NCBI RefSeq assembly: GCF_000155595.1
Contig: NZ_DS989904.1
Span: forward strand, 3,337,720-3,401,719
Origin: Synechococcus sp. PCC 7335
GTDB lineage: Bacteria; Cyanobacteriota; Cyanobacteriia; Phormidesmidales; Phormidesmidaceae
Direction: 5' to 3'
DNA length: 64,000 nucleotides
Shown: positions 17,852 to 27,359 of the stretch, piece by piece
Position numbering within the stretch: the stretch's first letter is position 1
Layout of the letters: every line of letters starts with the position of its first letter
Translations under genes and position numbers: made by a program
Notes under the pieces: generated by a model
Told to the model about the DNA's origin: nothing
What the model saw: only the letters and a program-made list of their open reading frames with translations
Database searches by the model: none

Positions 17852-18730
17852 ATGACGACTGGTAATCTACCTACACGGCTTCGGGGCCGTTCATCATCAG
17901 TTGCGGAGCCGACTACGCACAGAATGAGCTGGGCTAGTGTTGGCTTTTTTGCTGCTGTCCACGGTGTGGCTCTGCTTGCTCCCTGGTTTTTCTCATGGTC
18001 GGCACTAGGCATGGCGATCGCCTTTCACTGGCTTTTTGGCAGCGTTGGCATCTGTTTGGGCTATCACCGATTGCTTAGCCACCGTAGCTTCAAAGTCCCT
18101 CAGTGGCTAGAGTATATTATTGCGACTATCGGCGCTTTGGCGATGCAAGGCGGTCCCACTTTTTGGGTGGCTGGGCACCGTCAGCATCACGCTTTCACCG
18201 AGCACACAGAAAAAGATCCCTACTCTTCTGCGAGGGGATTTTGGTGGAGCCATATGCAATGGATGTTCTATTTGAAGCCTGAAGTCTTTGATCGTCGGGT
18301 GTATGCGCAGTATGCGCCTGATATTGCTCGCGATCGCTACTATGCTTTTCTCGACCGATACTTCTTAGTTTTGCAAGTTCCTCTTGCATTTGCGCTGTAT
18401 GCTGTCGGCGGCTGGTCATTTGTAATTTACGGTGTGTTTGTCCGAGCTGTCCTGCTGTGGCACTGTACTTGGCTGATTAACTCTGCCAACCACTTATGGG
18501 GCTATCGCAATTTTGAGAGTGATGACAATTCTCGTAACCTTTGGTGGGTGGCTCTACTGACCTATGGCGAAGGTTGGCATAATAACCATCATGCGTTTCC
18601 AAAGATGGCCAAGTCTGGTTTGAGACCCTGGGAAATTGATACGACTTGGTGGTTGATTAAAGGATTACAGTCGGCTGGGCTAGCGACTAAGGTGGTGATG
18701 CCGCCGGTGAAAGCAAGGGTTTTATCCTAG
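17852..18730 (+). CDS. acyl-lipid/acyl-CoA delta-9 type fatty acid desaturase (DesC-like)
   Basis: About 292 residues with the three histidine boxes of membrane desaturases in order: GYHRLLSHRSF, GHRQHHAFTEH and EGWHNNHHAFP. Hydrophobic segments lie between the first two boxes and after the second. It would introduce a delta-9 double bond in membrane lipid acyl chains, using ferredoxin as electron donor in cyanobacteria. ATG 17852 (MTTGNLPTRLRG) is chosen. Upstream in-frame ATGs at 17774, 17828 and 17837 would add an unconserved stretch, and none has a clear ribosome site. Divergent from the TetR-type gene, which may control membrane fluidity through it. Confidence 0.85.
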   Translation: MTTGNLPTRLRGRSSSVAEPTTHRMSWASVGFFAAVHGVALLAPWFFSWSALGMAIAFHWLFGSVGICLGYHRLLSHRSFKVPQWLEYIIATIGALAMQGGPTFWVAGHRQHHAFTEHTEKDPYSSARGFWWSHMQWMFYLKPEVFDRRVYAQYAPDIARDRYYAFLDRYFLVLQVPLAFALYAVGGWSFVIYGVFVRAVLLWHCTWLINSANHLWGYRNFESDDNSRNLWWVALLTYGEGWHNNHHAFPKMAKSGLRPWEIDTTWWLIKGLQSAGLATKVVMPPVKARVLS

Positions 18731-18834
18731 TGATTACGTAGATTACTCAGCTTTAGAAGGGCTTGGTAGGTAGGGCGATCGCCCTCTGGATGTGATAGCG
18801 TTTGAACATTGCTTTTTAGCCGGAGAGAAGCGCT

Positions 18835-19557
18835 GTGATTGTTACAGAGCCACTGGTGTACGAAGACGAGATGGGCAATCCATTCGAAGGGACAGTAAGC
18901 TGGGATGATACCCACAGCGAACCTAGACCAGGGGTGATGATCACTTCTACTTTTATGGGTCAGTCTGATTTTGAGACCCAGAAAGCAGAACTGTTGGCAG
19001 AGCTTGGCTACGTCGGATTTGCAATTGATGTGTATGGCCAAGGAAAGCGTGCGACTTCCCCAGAGGAAGCTGGGTCGCTAATGGCAGTGCTCAATGGAGA
19101 TAGAGCATTGTTGGCGTCGCGGATGGCGTTGGCGCTAAAGACAATAAGAGCGTTGCCTCAAGTGGATGAAAGTCAAATCGCCGCGATTGGATTCTGCTTT
19201 GGCGGAAAGTGTGTGCTGGATCTAGCGCGAAGTGGCGCGGACGTAAAAGGCGTTGTCAGCTTTCATGGAATATACGATCCGCCACCTGTGGCACAGGCCA
19301 AAAATATTTCAGCGGCGGTACTCGTCTTACATGGATGGGAAGATCCGCTTTCACCGCCTGAGCAGACGGTAGCCTTAGCAGATGAGCTAACGCAAAAGGA
19401 AGCCGATTGGCAGATTCATATGTATGGGCATACGGCTCATGCGTTTACAAATCCAAAGGCGCAGGCAAAAGCAGAAGGGATGTTCTTTGTACCGTCAGCA
19501 GCAGAGCGAGGATGGAAAGTGATGCAAGACTTTCTATCAGAGCAGCTGTCAGATTGA
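18835..19557 (+). CDS. dienelactone hydrolase family protein
   Basis: A 240-residue alpha/beta hydrolase with the dienelactone-hydrolase pattern: nucleophilic Cys in IGFCFGGKC, acid in HGWEDPLSP and His in YGHTAHAF. GTG at 18835 follows GGAGAG. Proteins of this family cleave lactone or ester bonds. Many have no known physiological substrate, and no chlorocatechol pathway genes are near. The gene converges on the P450 gene, with 34 bases between the two. Confidence 0.8.
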   Translation: MIVTEPLVYEDEMGNPFEGTVSWDDTHSEPRPGVMITSTFMGQSDFETQKAELLAELGYVGFAIDVYGQGKRATSPEEAGSLMAVLNGDRALLASRMALALKTIRALPQVDESQIAAIGFCFGGKCVLDLARSGADVKGVVSFHGIYDPPPVAQAKNISAAVLVLHGWEDPLSPPEQTVALADELTQKEADWQIHMYGHTAHAFTNPKAQAKAEGMFFVPSAAERGWKVMQDFLSEQLSD

Positions 19558-19591
19558 GAGCTAGTTAGCCTGATAGGAAGTTGGGTGAAAG

Positions 19592-20920
19592 TCAAAAGAA
19601 CTTTACTTTGAGACCATCTTTGGGAACAGGCGTTGGGGCGATTGTGAATGCTAAGTCTTGCTCTGGCAGCAGCTCCCATCGATGATCGCGTAGCAGCTTT
19701 GCGGCGAATATCTTCATCTCTAAACGGGCGAATTCTTTGCCTAAACACTCGCGCAGGCCACCACCAAACGGGATATAGCTGAAGGGTTTACGCTTTTGCT
19801 CAAACTGTTCTAGATCAAATCGTTCTGGATCAAATTTCTTTGCTTGAGCGTATATTTCTAGTTCTTGGTGAGTTTGTTTGATTTGATAGAGAACCATCCA
19901 TCCTGCTGGAATCTGATAGCCATCAAACTCGCAAGTTTTTAGCACTCGGCGAAATCCGCCACCGACCGGTGGCACCATTCGTAATACCTCTTTTAATTTT
20001 TGTTCTAAATAAGTCATTTGTTTGAGCGTTTCTAGCGTTAGTCTTTGATCTGCTAGTTCGTTCTGTTCTACTTCAGCTTTTGCTCTAATTTCTGGGTGTT
20101 GTGCCATTAGTAGACAAAAAGAAGTGAGCGCAGAAGTCAATGTTTCGTGCCTCGCAAATAGCAATAGCAGTACCTGATCTTTTAGCTCTTCGATAGTCAA
20201 AGAGTTGCCATCATCGTCTTTGGCAGTTAGCAATAGTTCTAAAGCATCAGGGGTAGCAGGAGAATAGGATGATTGTTCGCGATCGCGTATCAACGCCTCT
20301 AGTGCCACTAGCAGCCGCTCTCGACTACGCTTCGCTTTGCCAAAGGCCGTCCAAGGCAAGTTTATCGGTAGCGAAAATAGTCCTGCACACCAAACCTCAA
20401 ACAAATTTCCTAATGTTGTCTTAGATGCATCATCTAAGCCGACTAAGAGCTTGCAGGCAATATCGAAGGTGTAGCGACGTAGTTGCGGATACCAAGTCAA
20501 GCTATCGTCTTGAGCTGAGATCTCGGTCCATTGTTGAAAGTAGCGATCGCTGATAGAGACCATAGTATCGATATAGCCTTCTAGCGCTCTAGGCTGAAAC
20601 GCTTGAGCCATGAGGCGGCGACGTCCGGCATGCACACTGCCTGTTTGTAGCGCTAGAGAAAGCGGTCCCAATAGAGCTTTGACGCTAGGGGGCCAAGTGA
20701 CGACGACGCGATCGCCTTCTTGACTAAACAGAAACCGGGTGGCGTCCGGCCCCTTGATAAAAACAGTCGGCTGGTTAAGCAGACGGGTCTTGAACAATGG
20801 ACCATGCCTGGCATGTTGTTTGCTAGCAAAGTCGGGGTCGGTGAAGAAATCCAGTGTCTTGCCAATGATTGGAAGACCGAAATCGCCAGGCGGTAAAGCA
20901 CTACGTTGGGAATTGATCAT
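19592..20920 (-). CDS. cytochrome P450, CYP120-like
   Basis: This 442-residue soluble P450 resembles Synechocystis CYP120A1, a retinoic-acid hydroxylase: PPGDFGLPIIGKT at the N-terminus, WYPQLRRYTFD, the ExxR motif KEVLR (E311, R314) and the heme loop FGGGLRECLGKEFA with Cys392. The I-helix oxygen-binding motif reads ARHET where A-G-x-E/D-T is expected: Gly is replaced by Arg257, and the following H-E-T is intact. The substrate is probably a retinoid or similar terpenoid, by family knowledge. No redox partner gene is adjacent. Confidence 0.85.
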   Translation of the reverse strand: MINSQRSALPPGDFGLPIIGKTLDFFTDPDFASKQHARHGPLFKTRLLNQPTVFIKGPDATRFLFSQEGDRVVVTWPPSVKALLGPLSLALQTGSVHAGRRRLMAQAFQPRALEGYIDTMVSISDRYFQQWTEISAQDDSLTWYPQLRRYTFDIACKLLVGLDDASKTTLGNLFEVWCAGLFSLPINLPWTAFGKAKRSRERLLVALEALIRDREQSSYSPATPDALELLLTAKDDDGNSLTIEELKDQVLLLLFARHETLTSALTSFCLLMAQHPEIRAKAEVEQNELADQRLTLETLKQMTYLEQKLKEVLRMVPPVGGGFRRVLKTCEFDGYQIPAGWMVLYQIKQTHQELEIYAQAKKFDPERFDLEQFEQKRKPFSYIPFGGGLRECLGKEFARLEMKIFAAKLLRDHRWELLPEQDLAFTIAPTPVPKDGLKVKFF

Positions 20921-20995
20921 AAGAGTCAGCAGACGTCTAAGCTAATTGATACAGCCTAAACACACAACCTGATAGGTGCCTAGAAGATGATCTAG

Positions 20996-22027
20996 TTAGC
21001 TTACTGTCTTTTCAACATTTGCTAACGGGAGTTCTTCTCCCTGATAGTCTCTTGTCGGTGCCTTAAAGCCACAGGAGGTGCCATCTGTATAGACAACTTC
21101 ATCTTCCCAGGGTAGACGATAGTTGCCGTCTACCATATCTTTCATATAGGTATAAGGACAGTCTTGAGCACCGCCTTTGACAGCCGTGTAACCTCGATGC
21201 CCAAACTGGTAGATATTGTTTTCTACACTCCAGTGTTTGCGAGCTTCGCGGACTAGATCAGGGCGAACTTCAGCGGTGATGATCTCGTCAGGGCGGTGAC
21301 TACCCATGACTAATGGCTGACCGTCGAAGTTGACAATCATGCCTTCACCCATAGAGTCAAAGGTACCGTCGGTGCCGCACATACACACTGAAGCCGTAAC
21401 CATAAGATTACAAAAGGCATTGGCCTGATTGGTAATTTGCCAGCTATGACGGATGGGAGCCGTGTAGCCAGCGGTGCGGAGCATAATGTCAGCACCTTTG
21501 TAGGCACATTCTCGGGCCATTTCGGGAAACATACCGTCATGACAGATGATTAAAGCAATTTTGCTACCGTTTGGACCGTCGCAGACTGGAATACCAATGT
21601 TTCCAGGCTCCCAGGGCTCGACAGGTACCCAAGGATGAAGTTTGCGGTAGTAGAGCTGTAGCTCCCCATCATCATCGATGATCAGACCGCTGTTATAGGG
21701 GTTGCCGTTAGGATTGAATTCCATGATAGAAAAGCAACCCCAAATCCGATTATTGATACAGGCTTGGCGGAAGGCGGTGACTTCTGGCCCATCTAGATGG
21801 CACATGATGTCAGGATTGGTGTCCATCGAAAGGCCATGTAGCGAATATTCAGGAAAGACAACGAGATCCATTGTGGGCATGTTGCGGCGAGCTTTGGCAA
21901 CCATGTCGCAAATAACCTTGGTTTGAGCGGCCAGATCGTCTGGAGTGGCGACTGAAGGAAGCTGCGCTTGTACCATGCCTAGTACGACCCCGTTGGGAGA
22001 TTTATTGAGTCCGCCAAGTCCGCTCAT
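20996..22027 (-). CDS. amiF: formamidase (aliphatic amidase/nitrilase superfamily)
   Basis: A 343-residue nitrilase-superfamily enzyme with the full Glu-Lys-Cys triad: E60 in VVFPEYS, K129 in YYRKLHPW and C162 in IICHDGM. The whole length follows AmiF, including VENNIYQFGHRGY and the C-terminal LPWEDE. It hydrolyses formamide to formate and ammonia in the cytosol. The ATG at 22027 has AGAGGA upstream. A perfect 16-base palindrome lies directly upstream of that site. It is one of several organic-nitrogen scavenging genes in this window. AmiE-type activity on other short amides is possible. Confidence 0.85.
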   Translation of the reverse strand: MSGLGGLNKSPNGVVLGMVQAQLPSVATPDDLAAQTKVICDMVAKARRNMPTMDLVVFPEYSLHGLSMDTNPDIMCHLDGPEVTAFRQACINNRIWGCFSIMEFNPNGNPYNSGLIIDDDGELQLYYRKLHPWVPVEPWEPGNIGIPVCDGPNGSKIALIICHDGMFPEMARECAYKGADIMLRTAGYTAPIRHSWQITNQANAFCNLMVTASVCMCGTDGTFDSMGEGMIVNFDGQPLVMGSHRPDEIITAEVRPDLVREARKHWSVENNIYQFGHRGYTAVKGGAQDCPYTYMKDMVDGNYRLPWEDEVVYTDGTSCGFKAPTRDYQGEELPLANVEKTVS

Positions 22028-22393
22028 TGATATGTCCTCTTGAAAATTTTCAAGGTTCTTAGTTTGAAGTAGGTATTAAACTACAAGGAAATAGCAAAGC
22101 AATTCTGTGGCGGTTGTTGCAGGAATGATGAACGTAGTTGTGTATTCGAGCAGGCATTTAAGCTTCTGTTGAAAGCTTAGAAGTGTTTACGTCTGAGTAT
22201 CTGCTCAGTCATTTAAGCGACATTACGATTGCTAAGAGCTTTAAAGAATTACTCAGCTTGCATTTCTTGCGTCTGCACTAGAACCTACATCAACCAGCAA
22301 AAATCAACCAGTAAGACCCGAGAGTTTACTATCAAAGAGCTTACTAGAGATATTTCATCTAGAACTATGTTTCTACGCTGAATATGAAGTGAA
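22028..22393. promoter_or_regulatory. 366-bp spacer upstream of formamidase with a perfect 16-bp palindrome
   Basis: CTTGAAAATTTTCAAG at 22039-22054 is a perfect 16-base palindrome 11 bases upstream of the formamidase start, abutting the ribosome site. It could be a repressor operator or an mRNA hairpin influencing translation. The rest is non-coding with nothing recognised. Confidence 0.45.
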
Positions 22394-23281
22394 TTAAATC
22401 CAATAGGGAGTAAATCCTTCTGCGCTGAGACGGCGAATAGCCCGCTCAATTAAGATCTTGTTTTGAAAGCAGCTACCCGCTAGAACAATTTGAGAGTTAT
22501 TAGTTCGGTGAGAAATTTCTACCACGATTTCTACAAGCGTATTGTGAAACTTTGCTGCAATTACAGGTGTCATCACCGCATTACGACAGTCTTCTACAAT
22601 TGATTGGAAAGTTTCTCTCCAATCAATTATGTTGGGGTAAGTATCTGTCACAGTGAATGGATAAACACTTCTTGTAGAAGATTGAGTGGCGGCGAATTCA
22701 AGTGTCAGTGCTGCTTGCCCTTCGAATCCAACGTAGTGATGCAGATTCAATAGAGAAGCCACGCCATCGAACATGCGTCCTACGCTAGAAGTGGCCGATA
22801 CATTAACTTTTTGAGTAAGGGTTTTTTGTAAAGTCGTTAGTTGAGATTTTGTGAAAAACTGGATTGGCGCTAGATCTGTCATCTCGAAAGCTGCTTCGCC
22901 ATAGCAGCCGTAAAGTAGGCCTAGGGCTGAGCGTCGAGGCTCTAGGCTACAGCTCTCTCCTCCAGGAAGATAGTAAGGTAAAAAATGAGCGACCCGTTCG
23001 AAGCCGTATTGTGTCCCATCTTGGGTTGGCTGTAGGAATTCTCCACCCCAAAGCGTGCTGTTCTTCCCGGCACCGTTACCATCCCACGCCACGCCCAAAA
23101 CGGGGGCTTTGAGCTGGTGCTTTGCCATGCAGGAAAGAATATGCGCATAGTGATGCTGAAAGGGCACCAGCGGCGTATGCTTAGCGCTGGTGCCCAAAGG
23201 AACTTTGGATGGCGTAGCAACGGTATCACTGGCAGAGGCAAGCACAGGGGATGAACTGGGCTGAGTGAAGAGGCTAGCCAT
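22394..23281 (-). pseudogene. hypF: hypF remnant (Kae1-like carbamoyltransferase domain only)
   Basis: An open frame of 295 codons that matches only the C-terminal Kae1-like part of hydrogenase maturation factor HypF: PFQHHYAHILSCMAKH, LGVAWDGNGAGKNSTLWGGE, FERVAHFLPYYLPGGESC, GRMFDGVASLL and VVLAGSCFQNKIL-like text. The acylphosphatase, zinc-finger and YrdC domains (over 400 residues) are missing, as is the last part after GFTPYWI, where intact HypF continues to its end. The first 35 residues are unrelated low-complexity text. A ribosome-like AAGGAG precedes the ATG, so a fragment may still be made. No other hyp genes are nearby. Confidence 0.65.
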
Positions 23282-23704
23282 GGAAAATCTGTCTCCTTGA
23301 TGACAAGAACGTATTTGCCATTCTATAAAGGGGATATGAAGATTCTATGTGGCTTTCCAGATCTAAACCGCATCTAGAGCTACGAATGTTACCTCTGGTC
23401 GATAGAAGTGGTTATTGTGATCTTCGCTTGTACTGCCGAAGGCAGAGCATTGACTATGCATATCGATTGGATCAGCAGATAAGTAATTACGAAACTTAAT
23501 GAACATTCGACTTCAGGGTCGCGCTAATCGCTGTTTATCAGGTTTTCCTTTTCTGCTACCTGAAGGATGCTCTTAAGCCCTCTTGCTCTCTACTGTCCTT
23601 TCGCAAGTTACTTTATCTTCAGGCAGCTCTACAACGATTCCCTGCTTCTGGAGATCGGCTCGACAAGATCGGCTAAGAGATAGCTTTTCGCTGGCTATTC
23701 GCTC
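23282..23704. other. 423-bp non-coding spacer
   Basis: Lies between the hypF remnant and the pentapeptide gene, both on the minus strand. I looked for the missing N-terminal half of hypF in all minus-strand frames here and saw none. Only a tiny hairpin (CTGCC-GAA-GGCAG near 23433-23445) is visible. Confidence 0.4.
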
Positions 23705-24271
23705 TTAGTGGTGAGCGCCCCAGGATACCCACTGCAGTGACTCTGTTGATCTTTCACAGATCAAAACCGTATCCAAATCACTTAGCGTGTCTATATTATC
23801 CAAAATTGCACCGTCGTAGTCTGCTGTCTCTAGCTCGTCAATTTCTACCCGAGCGCCGGTTAGGTCGACGTCGCAAAGGATTGCACCGCTTAGCTTAGCC
23901 TCACAGAGATCGGCTCCGCTCAAATTAGCGCCGGTTAGATCGGCTCCGCGCAGATCGGCGCCCACAAGGTTCGCACCTACTAAACTTGCTGTTTGTAAAT
24001 TTGCGCCAATGAGGTTGGTGCCTTGTAAGTTAGCCCCACTGAAGTTAGTATCGACTAGCTCAGCGTCAGTTAGATTTGCTCTTGTCATTGTGGCGCGACT
24101 GAGGTCGCTACGGCTAAGGTCTGCGCTACTAAGATCACAAAGGCTTAGATCGATACCGACTAAGTACTTTCCAATTAGAGAAACTCCTCTCAAAGAGGTC
24201 TCAGAAAAGTCGCGATCGCCTTGATTATATTCGTGAAGTAATTGTTGGGAGTTGATTGACTGGAATCTCAT
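23705..24271 (-). CDS. pentapeptide-repeat protein
   Basis: A 188-residue protein made largely of A(D/N)Lxx repeats from about residue 30 to 140 (for example NLVGADLRGADLTGANLSGA). A short N-terminal lead MRFQSINSQQLLHEYNQGD is followed by SLRGVSLIGKYLVGIDLSLC. It ends in a more acidic tail (NIDTLSDLDTV). Predicted right-handed quadrilateral helix, cytosolic, function unknown. The DNA shows the 15-base periodicity expected from the repeats. Confidence 0.85.
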   Translation of the reverse strand: MRFQSINSQQLLHEYNQGDRDFSETSLRGVSLIGKYLVGIDLSLCDLSSADLSRSDLSRATMTRANLTDAELVDTNFSGANLQGTNLIGANLQTASLVGANLVGADLRGADLTGANLSGADLCEAKLSGAILCDVDLTGARVEIDELETADYDGAILDNIDTLSDLDTVLICERSTESLQWVSWGAHH

Positions 24272-24480
24272 GATAACTGCCTCCTAAATGCGCCATAGAA
24301 ATATGAATAGAGAAAGGCACATTTCTAGTAGCCGCGTCGTTTTAGGTTAATCGTATGTGTAGACTATGAAGAAACTATGAGCATTCAAGGCTTGTTTAAA
24401 CTAACGTCTCAACCTATCTCTCAACTTCTCAAGCTTAGCTAAGATGAATGGAGCAGGAATTAGCTTCTTCCTAGGCCATC

Positions 24481-25209
24481 ATGAAAGCAAAATTACCCTT
24501 TCGAGAATCGGCTCGGATCGAGGCGCTTCAACAATACAACATCCTAGATACAGCGGATGAGCAAACCTATGATGATATTACCTCTCTAGCCGCCTTTATC
24601 TGTGATGTGCCGATTGCTCTAATTAGTTTGGTAGATAAAGATCGGCAGTGGTTCAAATCTAAGGTCGGAATTTCAGTGCGCGAAACGCCTCGCGATGTCT
24701 CATTTTGTGCCCATGCCATCTTGACCAAAGATATTACAATCGTTAAAGATGCTCGCGATGATGCTCGCTTTTCTGATAATCCGTTGGTGACCTGTGCGCC
24801 GAATATTCGTTTTTATGCTGGTGTGCCGCTCATTACTGCTAGTGGCCATCCCTTAGGAACGCTCTGCGTGATCGACCATCAGCCTAAAGAGCTATCTGAA
24901 GTCCAAAGAAGAACGCTCATAGCGTTAGCTCGTCAAATAGTGGTCCAGCTAGAACTACACCGAGTTTCATTACAGCTTGCAGATGCCTTAGAGAAGATAG
25001 AAATTATGGATGGGCTAATTCCGATTTGCTCTCACTGTAAGGGGATTCGTGACGATCACGGTTTTTGGTCTTCGGTTGAACGCTATATCGAACAGCACTC
25101 AGATGCTCGGTTAACCCACGGGATTTGCGATCAATGCATACAGACCTATTATCCTGACGTGGTCAAAGTATGGGAAGCTGAAAAACAACAGAAATTACAA
25201 GAAGACTAG
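24481..25209 (+). CDS. GAF-domain sensor protein with C-terminal Cys motif
   Basis: A 242-residue protein. Residues 1-160 form a GAF domain of the FhlA/phytochrome-like type (ARIEALQQYNILDTADEQTYDD, then YAGVPLITASGHPLGTLCVID). The C-terminus carries IPICSHCKGIRDDHGFWSSV and later HGICDQCIQTYYPD, a Cys-rich module often attached to response regulators and GAF sensors in cyanobacteria and probably metal binding. There is no kinase or cyclase domain, so it presumably works with a partner. It is monocistronic by spacing. Confidence 0.8.
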   Translation: MKAKLPFRESARIEALQQYNILDTADEQTYDDITSLAAFICDVPIALISLVDKDRQWFKSKVGISVRETPRDVSFCAHAILTKDITIVKDARDDARFSDNPLVTCAPNIRFYAGVPLITASGHPLGTLCVIDHQPKELSEVQRRTLIALARQIVVQLELHRVSLQLADALEKIEIMDGLIPICSHCKGIRDDHGFWSSVERYIEQHSDARLTHGICDQCIQTYYPDVVKVWEAEKQQKLQED

Positions 25210-25328
25210 CGAAAGTGCGATGACGCCTTTTTAAGTATCGGCTAATCTCTTCTACTACAAACTATCTTCTAGTAACGCGAATAGAAATCTCATGCTTACT
25301 TCTTGATTTTCCAGACAAATCGATTACT

Positions 25329-26678
25329 CTACTCCGTAGGCGTGTTAACTGCTAGCATCGAAGTAATCACTACAGGTGCGAACAAGCAGCAAGCGTATAA
25401 TCCGCTGGTATAAGAGCCTGTGATTGATTTCGAGTTGGCTAGTAGAGAGGGGCCAATAGCGCTAGCGATCACAATTGCCATCATCTGTACGCCTGCGATC
25501 GCACCTAGATAGGCCCGGCCAAAGAATCGGGGGAGTACTACAGTCGTGAGTGTTCCAAAGCAACCGCCGCTAATCCCTAAGCCCACAACGGCGGGCACAA
25601 TCATCCAGGTAATGTTGAGGTTGGCTATGGCTGCAATGCCGATAGCTTGGAAGACCATCATAAAGATAAAAATATATTGAATGCGAATGCGATCACAAGC
25701 CACGCCTACCCCATAGCCTACTGCCGTCGAAACCACTGCAATGGGTACAAAAATTCGGACCATGTCTTCTTCACTGATCCCCATGTCTGCGCCAATGCTG
25801 ACAATGTTGAAAGTGATGCCTGTGATTGACAACGCCTGTGACATAAAGGCTAGCGTCACCGCCCAGAAAGCTAATGTGCTTAAGGCCTGCTGTCTAGTTA
25901 AGCCCCACATTGTAGTAGGCTTTGGAATTGGCACTGACGAAGTGTGACCTGCTGAAAGCTCTTTTGATGAGTAGAGATCGGCTACTTTTGCGTCCATTCG
26001 TAGGCCGCAGCTTTCCGGATTGTCACGAAACAGCAGCCAGCTGATGCTACTCATGCCAATACCTACAAACGCTGCTAGGCTCAGCCATGTGCCTCGCCAG
26101 CCGAGTACGGCGATAGATTGACTGAAGAAGTAAGGAGCGATCGCGAAGCCAAATGCGACAAAAATCCCTTCAATTCCAGATACCTGTCCGCGTCGTCGTT
26201 CGAACCACTTTCCTAACATTGTGCGACTGGTCATCGTTAACATTCCCTGCCCGCAAAACCGCAGGCTAATAAAGCCAACGACTAGCACTGGCGCTGCAAT
26301 CGTTGTAGGTGTGAACGGTAGAAACTTGCTGAAGAACAAAGAGATGCGATCGCATTCGGTTAGATACACTAGCGTTGCTCCCAACCCTATTGCCGCAAGT
26401 ACCGCTACGCGCCTAGCGCCTAGTTGGTCTAGCAACTTACCCCCGAACGGTAGCAGAGCGCCACTAGTCACTGTGCCCGCTAGGTAGGCATTTGCCAGCT
26501 GTAATCTTGATAGCCCTGTAGCTTCAATTAAGTGATCGGTAAAGACACTAACACCAATGGTTTGGCCTGGAATGCTAGTCAATACGCCTAGCACGCTGGC
26601 AACGAGAATCACCCAACCATAGAAGATAGGTAGCTTGGCAGGCGAAAAGGGAAAATTAGGCTGAAAAAGTTTATTCAA
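25329..26678 (-). CDS. MFS transporter (OFA/monocarboxylate-carrier-like)
   Basis: A 449-residue protein with about twelve hydrophobic segments and the motif-A-like loop GGKLLDQLGARRVAVLAAIG. FYGWVILVASVLGVLTSIPG at the N-terminus and MLGKWFERRRGQVSGIEGI resemble the oxalate/formate antiporter and monocarboxylate branch of the major facilitator superfamily. It would exchange a small organic anion across the inner membrane. Formate is an attractive guess because formamidase is encoded 3 kb away, but the sequence does not show the substrate. Confidence 0.8.
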   Translation of the reverse strand: MNKLFQPNFPFSPAKLPIFYGWVILVASVLGVLTSIPGQTIGVSVFTDHLIEATGLSRLQLANAYLAGTVTSGALLPFGGKLLDQLGARRVAVLAAIGLGATLVYLTECDRISLFFSKFLPFTPTTIAAPVLVVGFISLRFCGQGMLTMTSRTMLGKWFERRRGQVSGIEGIFVAFGFAIAPYFFSQSIAVLGWRGTWLSLAAFVGIGMSSISWLLFRDNPESCGLRMDAKVADLYSSKELSAGHTSSVPIPKPTTMWGLTRQQALSTLAFWAVTLAFMSQALSITGITFNIVSIGADMGISEEDMVRIFVPIAVVSTAVGYGVGVACDRIRIQYIFIFMMVFQAIGIAAIANLNITWMIVPAVVGLGISGGCFGTLTTVVLPRFFGRAYLGAIAGVQMMAIVIASAIGPSLLANSKSITGSYTSGLYACCLFAPVVITSMLAVNTPTE

Positions 26679-26808
26679 AATACGTTCTGGTATGCTTTTT
26701 GGCAGAGAAACTAATAGGTTGAGGGCGGATGGTCAAAGAGAGTAAAACCAGATAGACTTCTACAGTCGATTGCGCTTTGAATTTGTCCTCAGACTAGACC
26801 CTTTAGAC

Positions 26809-27276
26809 ATGACAGACTCCCTAAAAAGCAGAATGCTACTCTCCCACAATTTCACTTTGATAGAGAGTGAAGTACATCCTCTTAACCGAGAACAATTTGC
26901 TGATGTGTTCGTTAAAAGACTTAGTGAAAAGCCGGGTGTCAAGTGTACTTTGATCGAAAATCCTCATTGGGTAGTTGAAGTGAACTATAGCGCTGATACT
27001 TATTCTCCGAGCGAAGTTGGTCAGCTTTGCGTCGACGCACTAGCCAACTATCGTACAGCCAGCGCCGATATCAAAAGCTTTACCATCATGGCTTTAGGTG
27101 GCGTCAAGAACACACCTGCTACTACGCCAGCACCTTCATTACAAACAGGAGAGTGGGGCGTAGACATTGTAGAAACAACTGATCCAGGAGTCTTTTTAGA
27201 AGAGATTAATTGGGAGACGCTGTCCCAAGCTAAGCCTGCAGAAGATGTCTTTAGAATTGAGTGCGAAGTTGAGTGA
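26809..27276 (+). CDS. uncharacterised acidic protein
   Basis: A protein of about 155 residues that I do not recognise. It is acidic and soluble, with no signal peptide or membrane segment. A Pro/Thr/Ala-rich linker (NTPATTPAPSLQT) around residue 105 separates an N-terminal alpha/beta-like part (residues 1-100) from a short acidic tail (VDIVETTDPGVFLEEINWE). An upstream in-frame ATG at 26770 exists; I prefer ATG 26809 (MTDSLKS). Codon use and amino-acid composition look like a real gene. It is followed by another small gene on the same strand. Confidence 0.55.
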   Translation: MTDSLKSRMLLSHNFTLIESEVHPLNREQFADVFVKRLSEKPGVKCTLIENPHWVVEVNYSADTYSPSEVGQLCVDALANYRTASADIKSFTIMALGGVKNTPATTPAPSLQTGEWGVDIVETTDPGVFLEEINWETLSQAKPAEDVFRIECEVE

Positions 27277-27359
27277 TTCGTAACAAACTAGACGGTTGAG
27301 TAAGCTGCCAGAATTAAAGTGGCTCAGGGCTGAACGAGCAATTGAATAATGTGGCCAAT

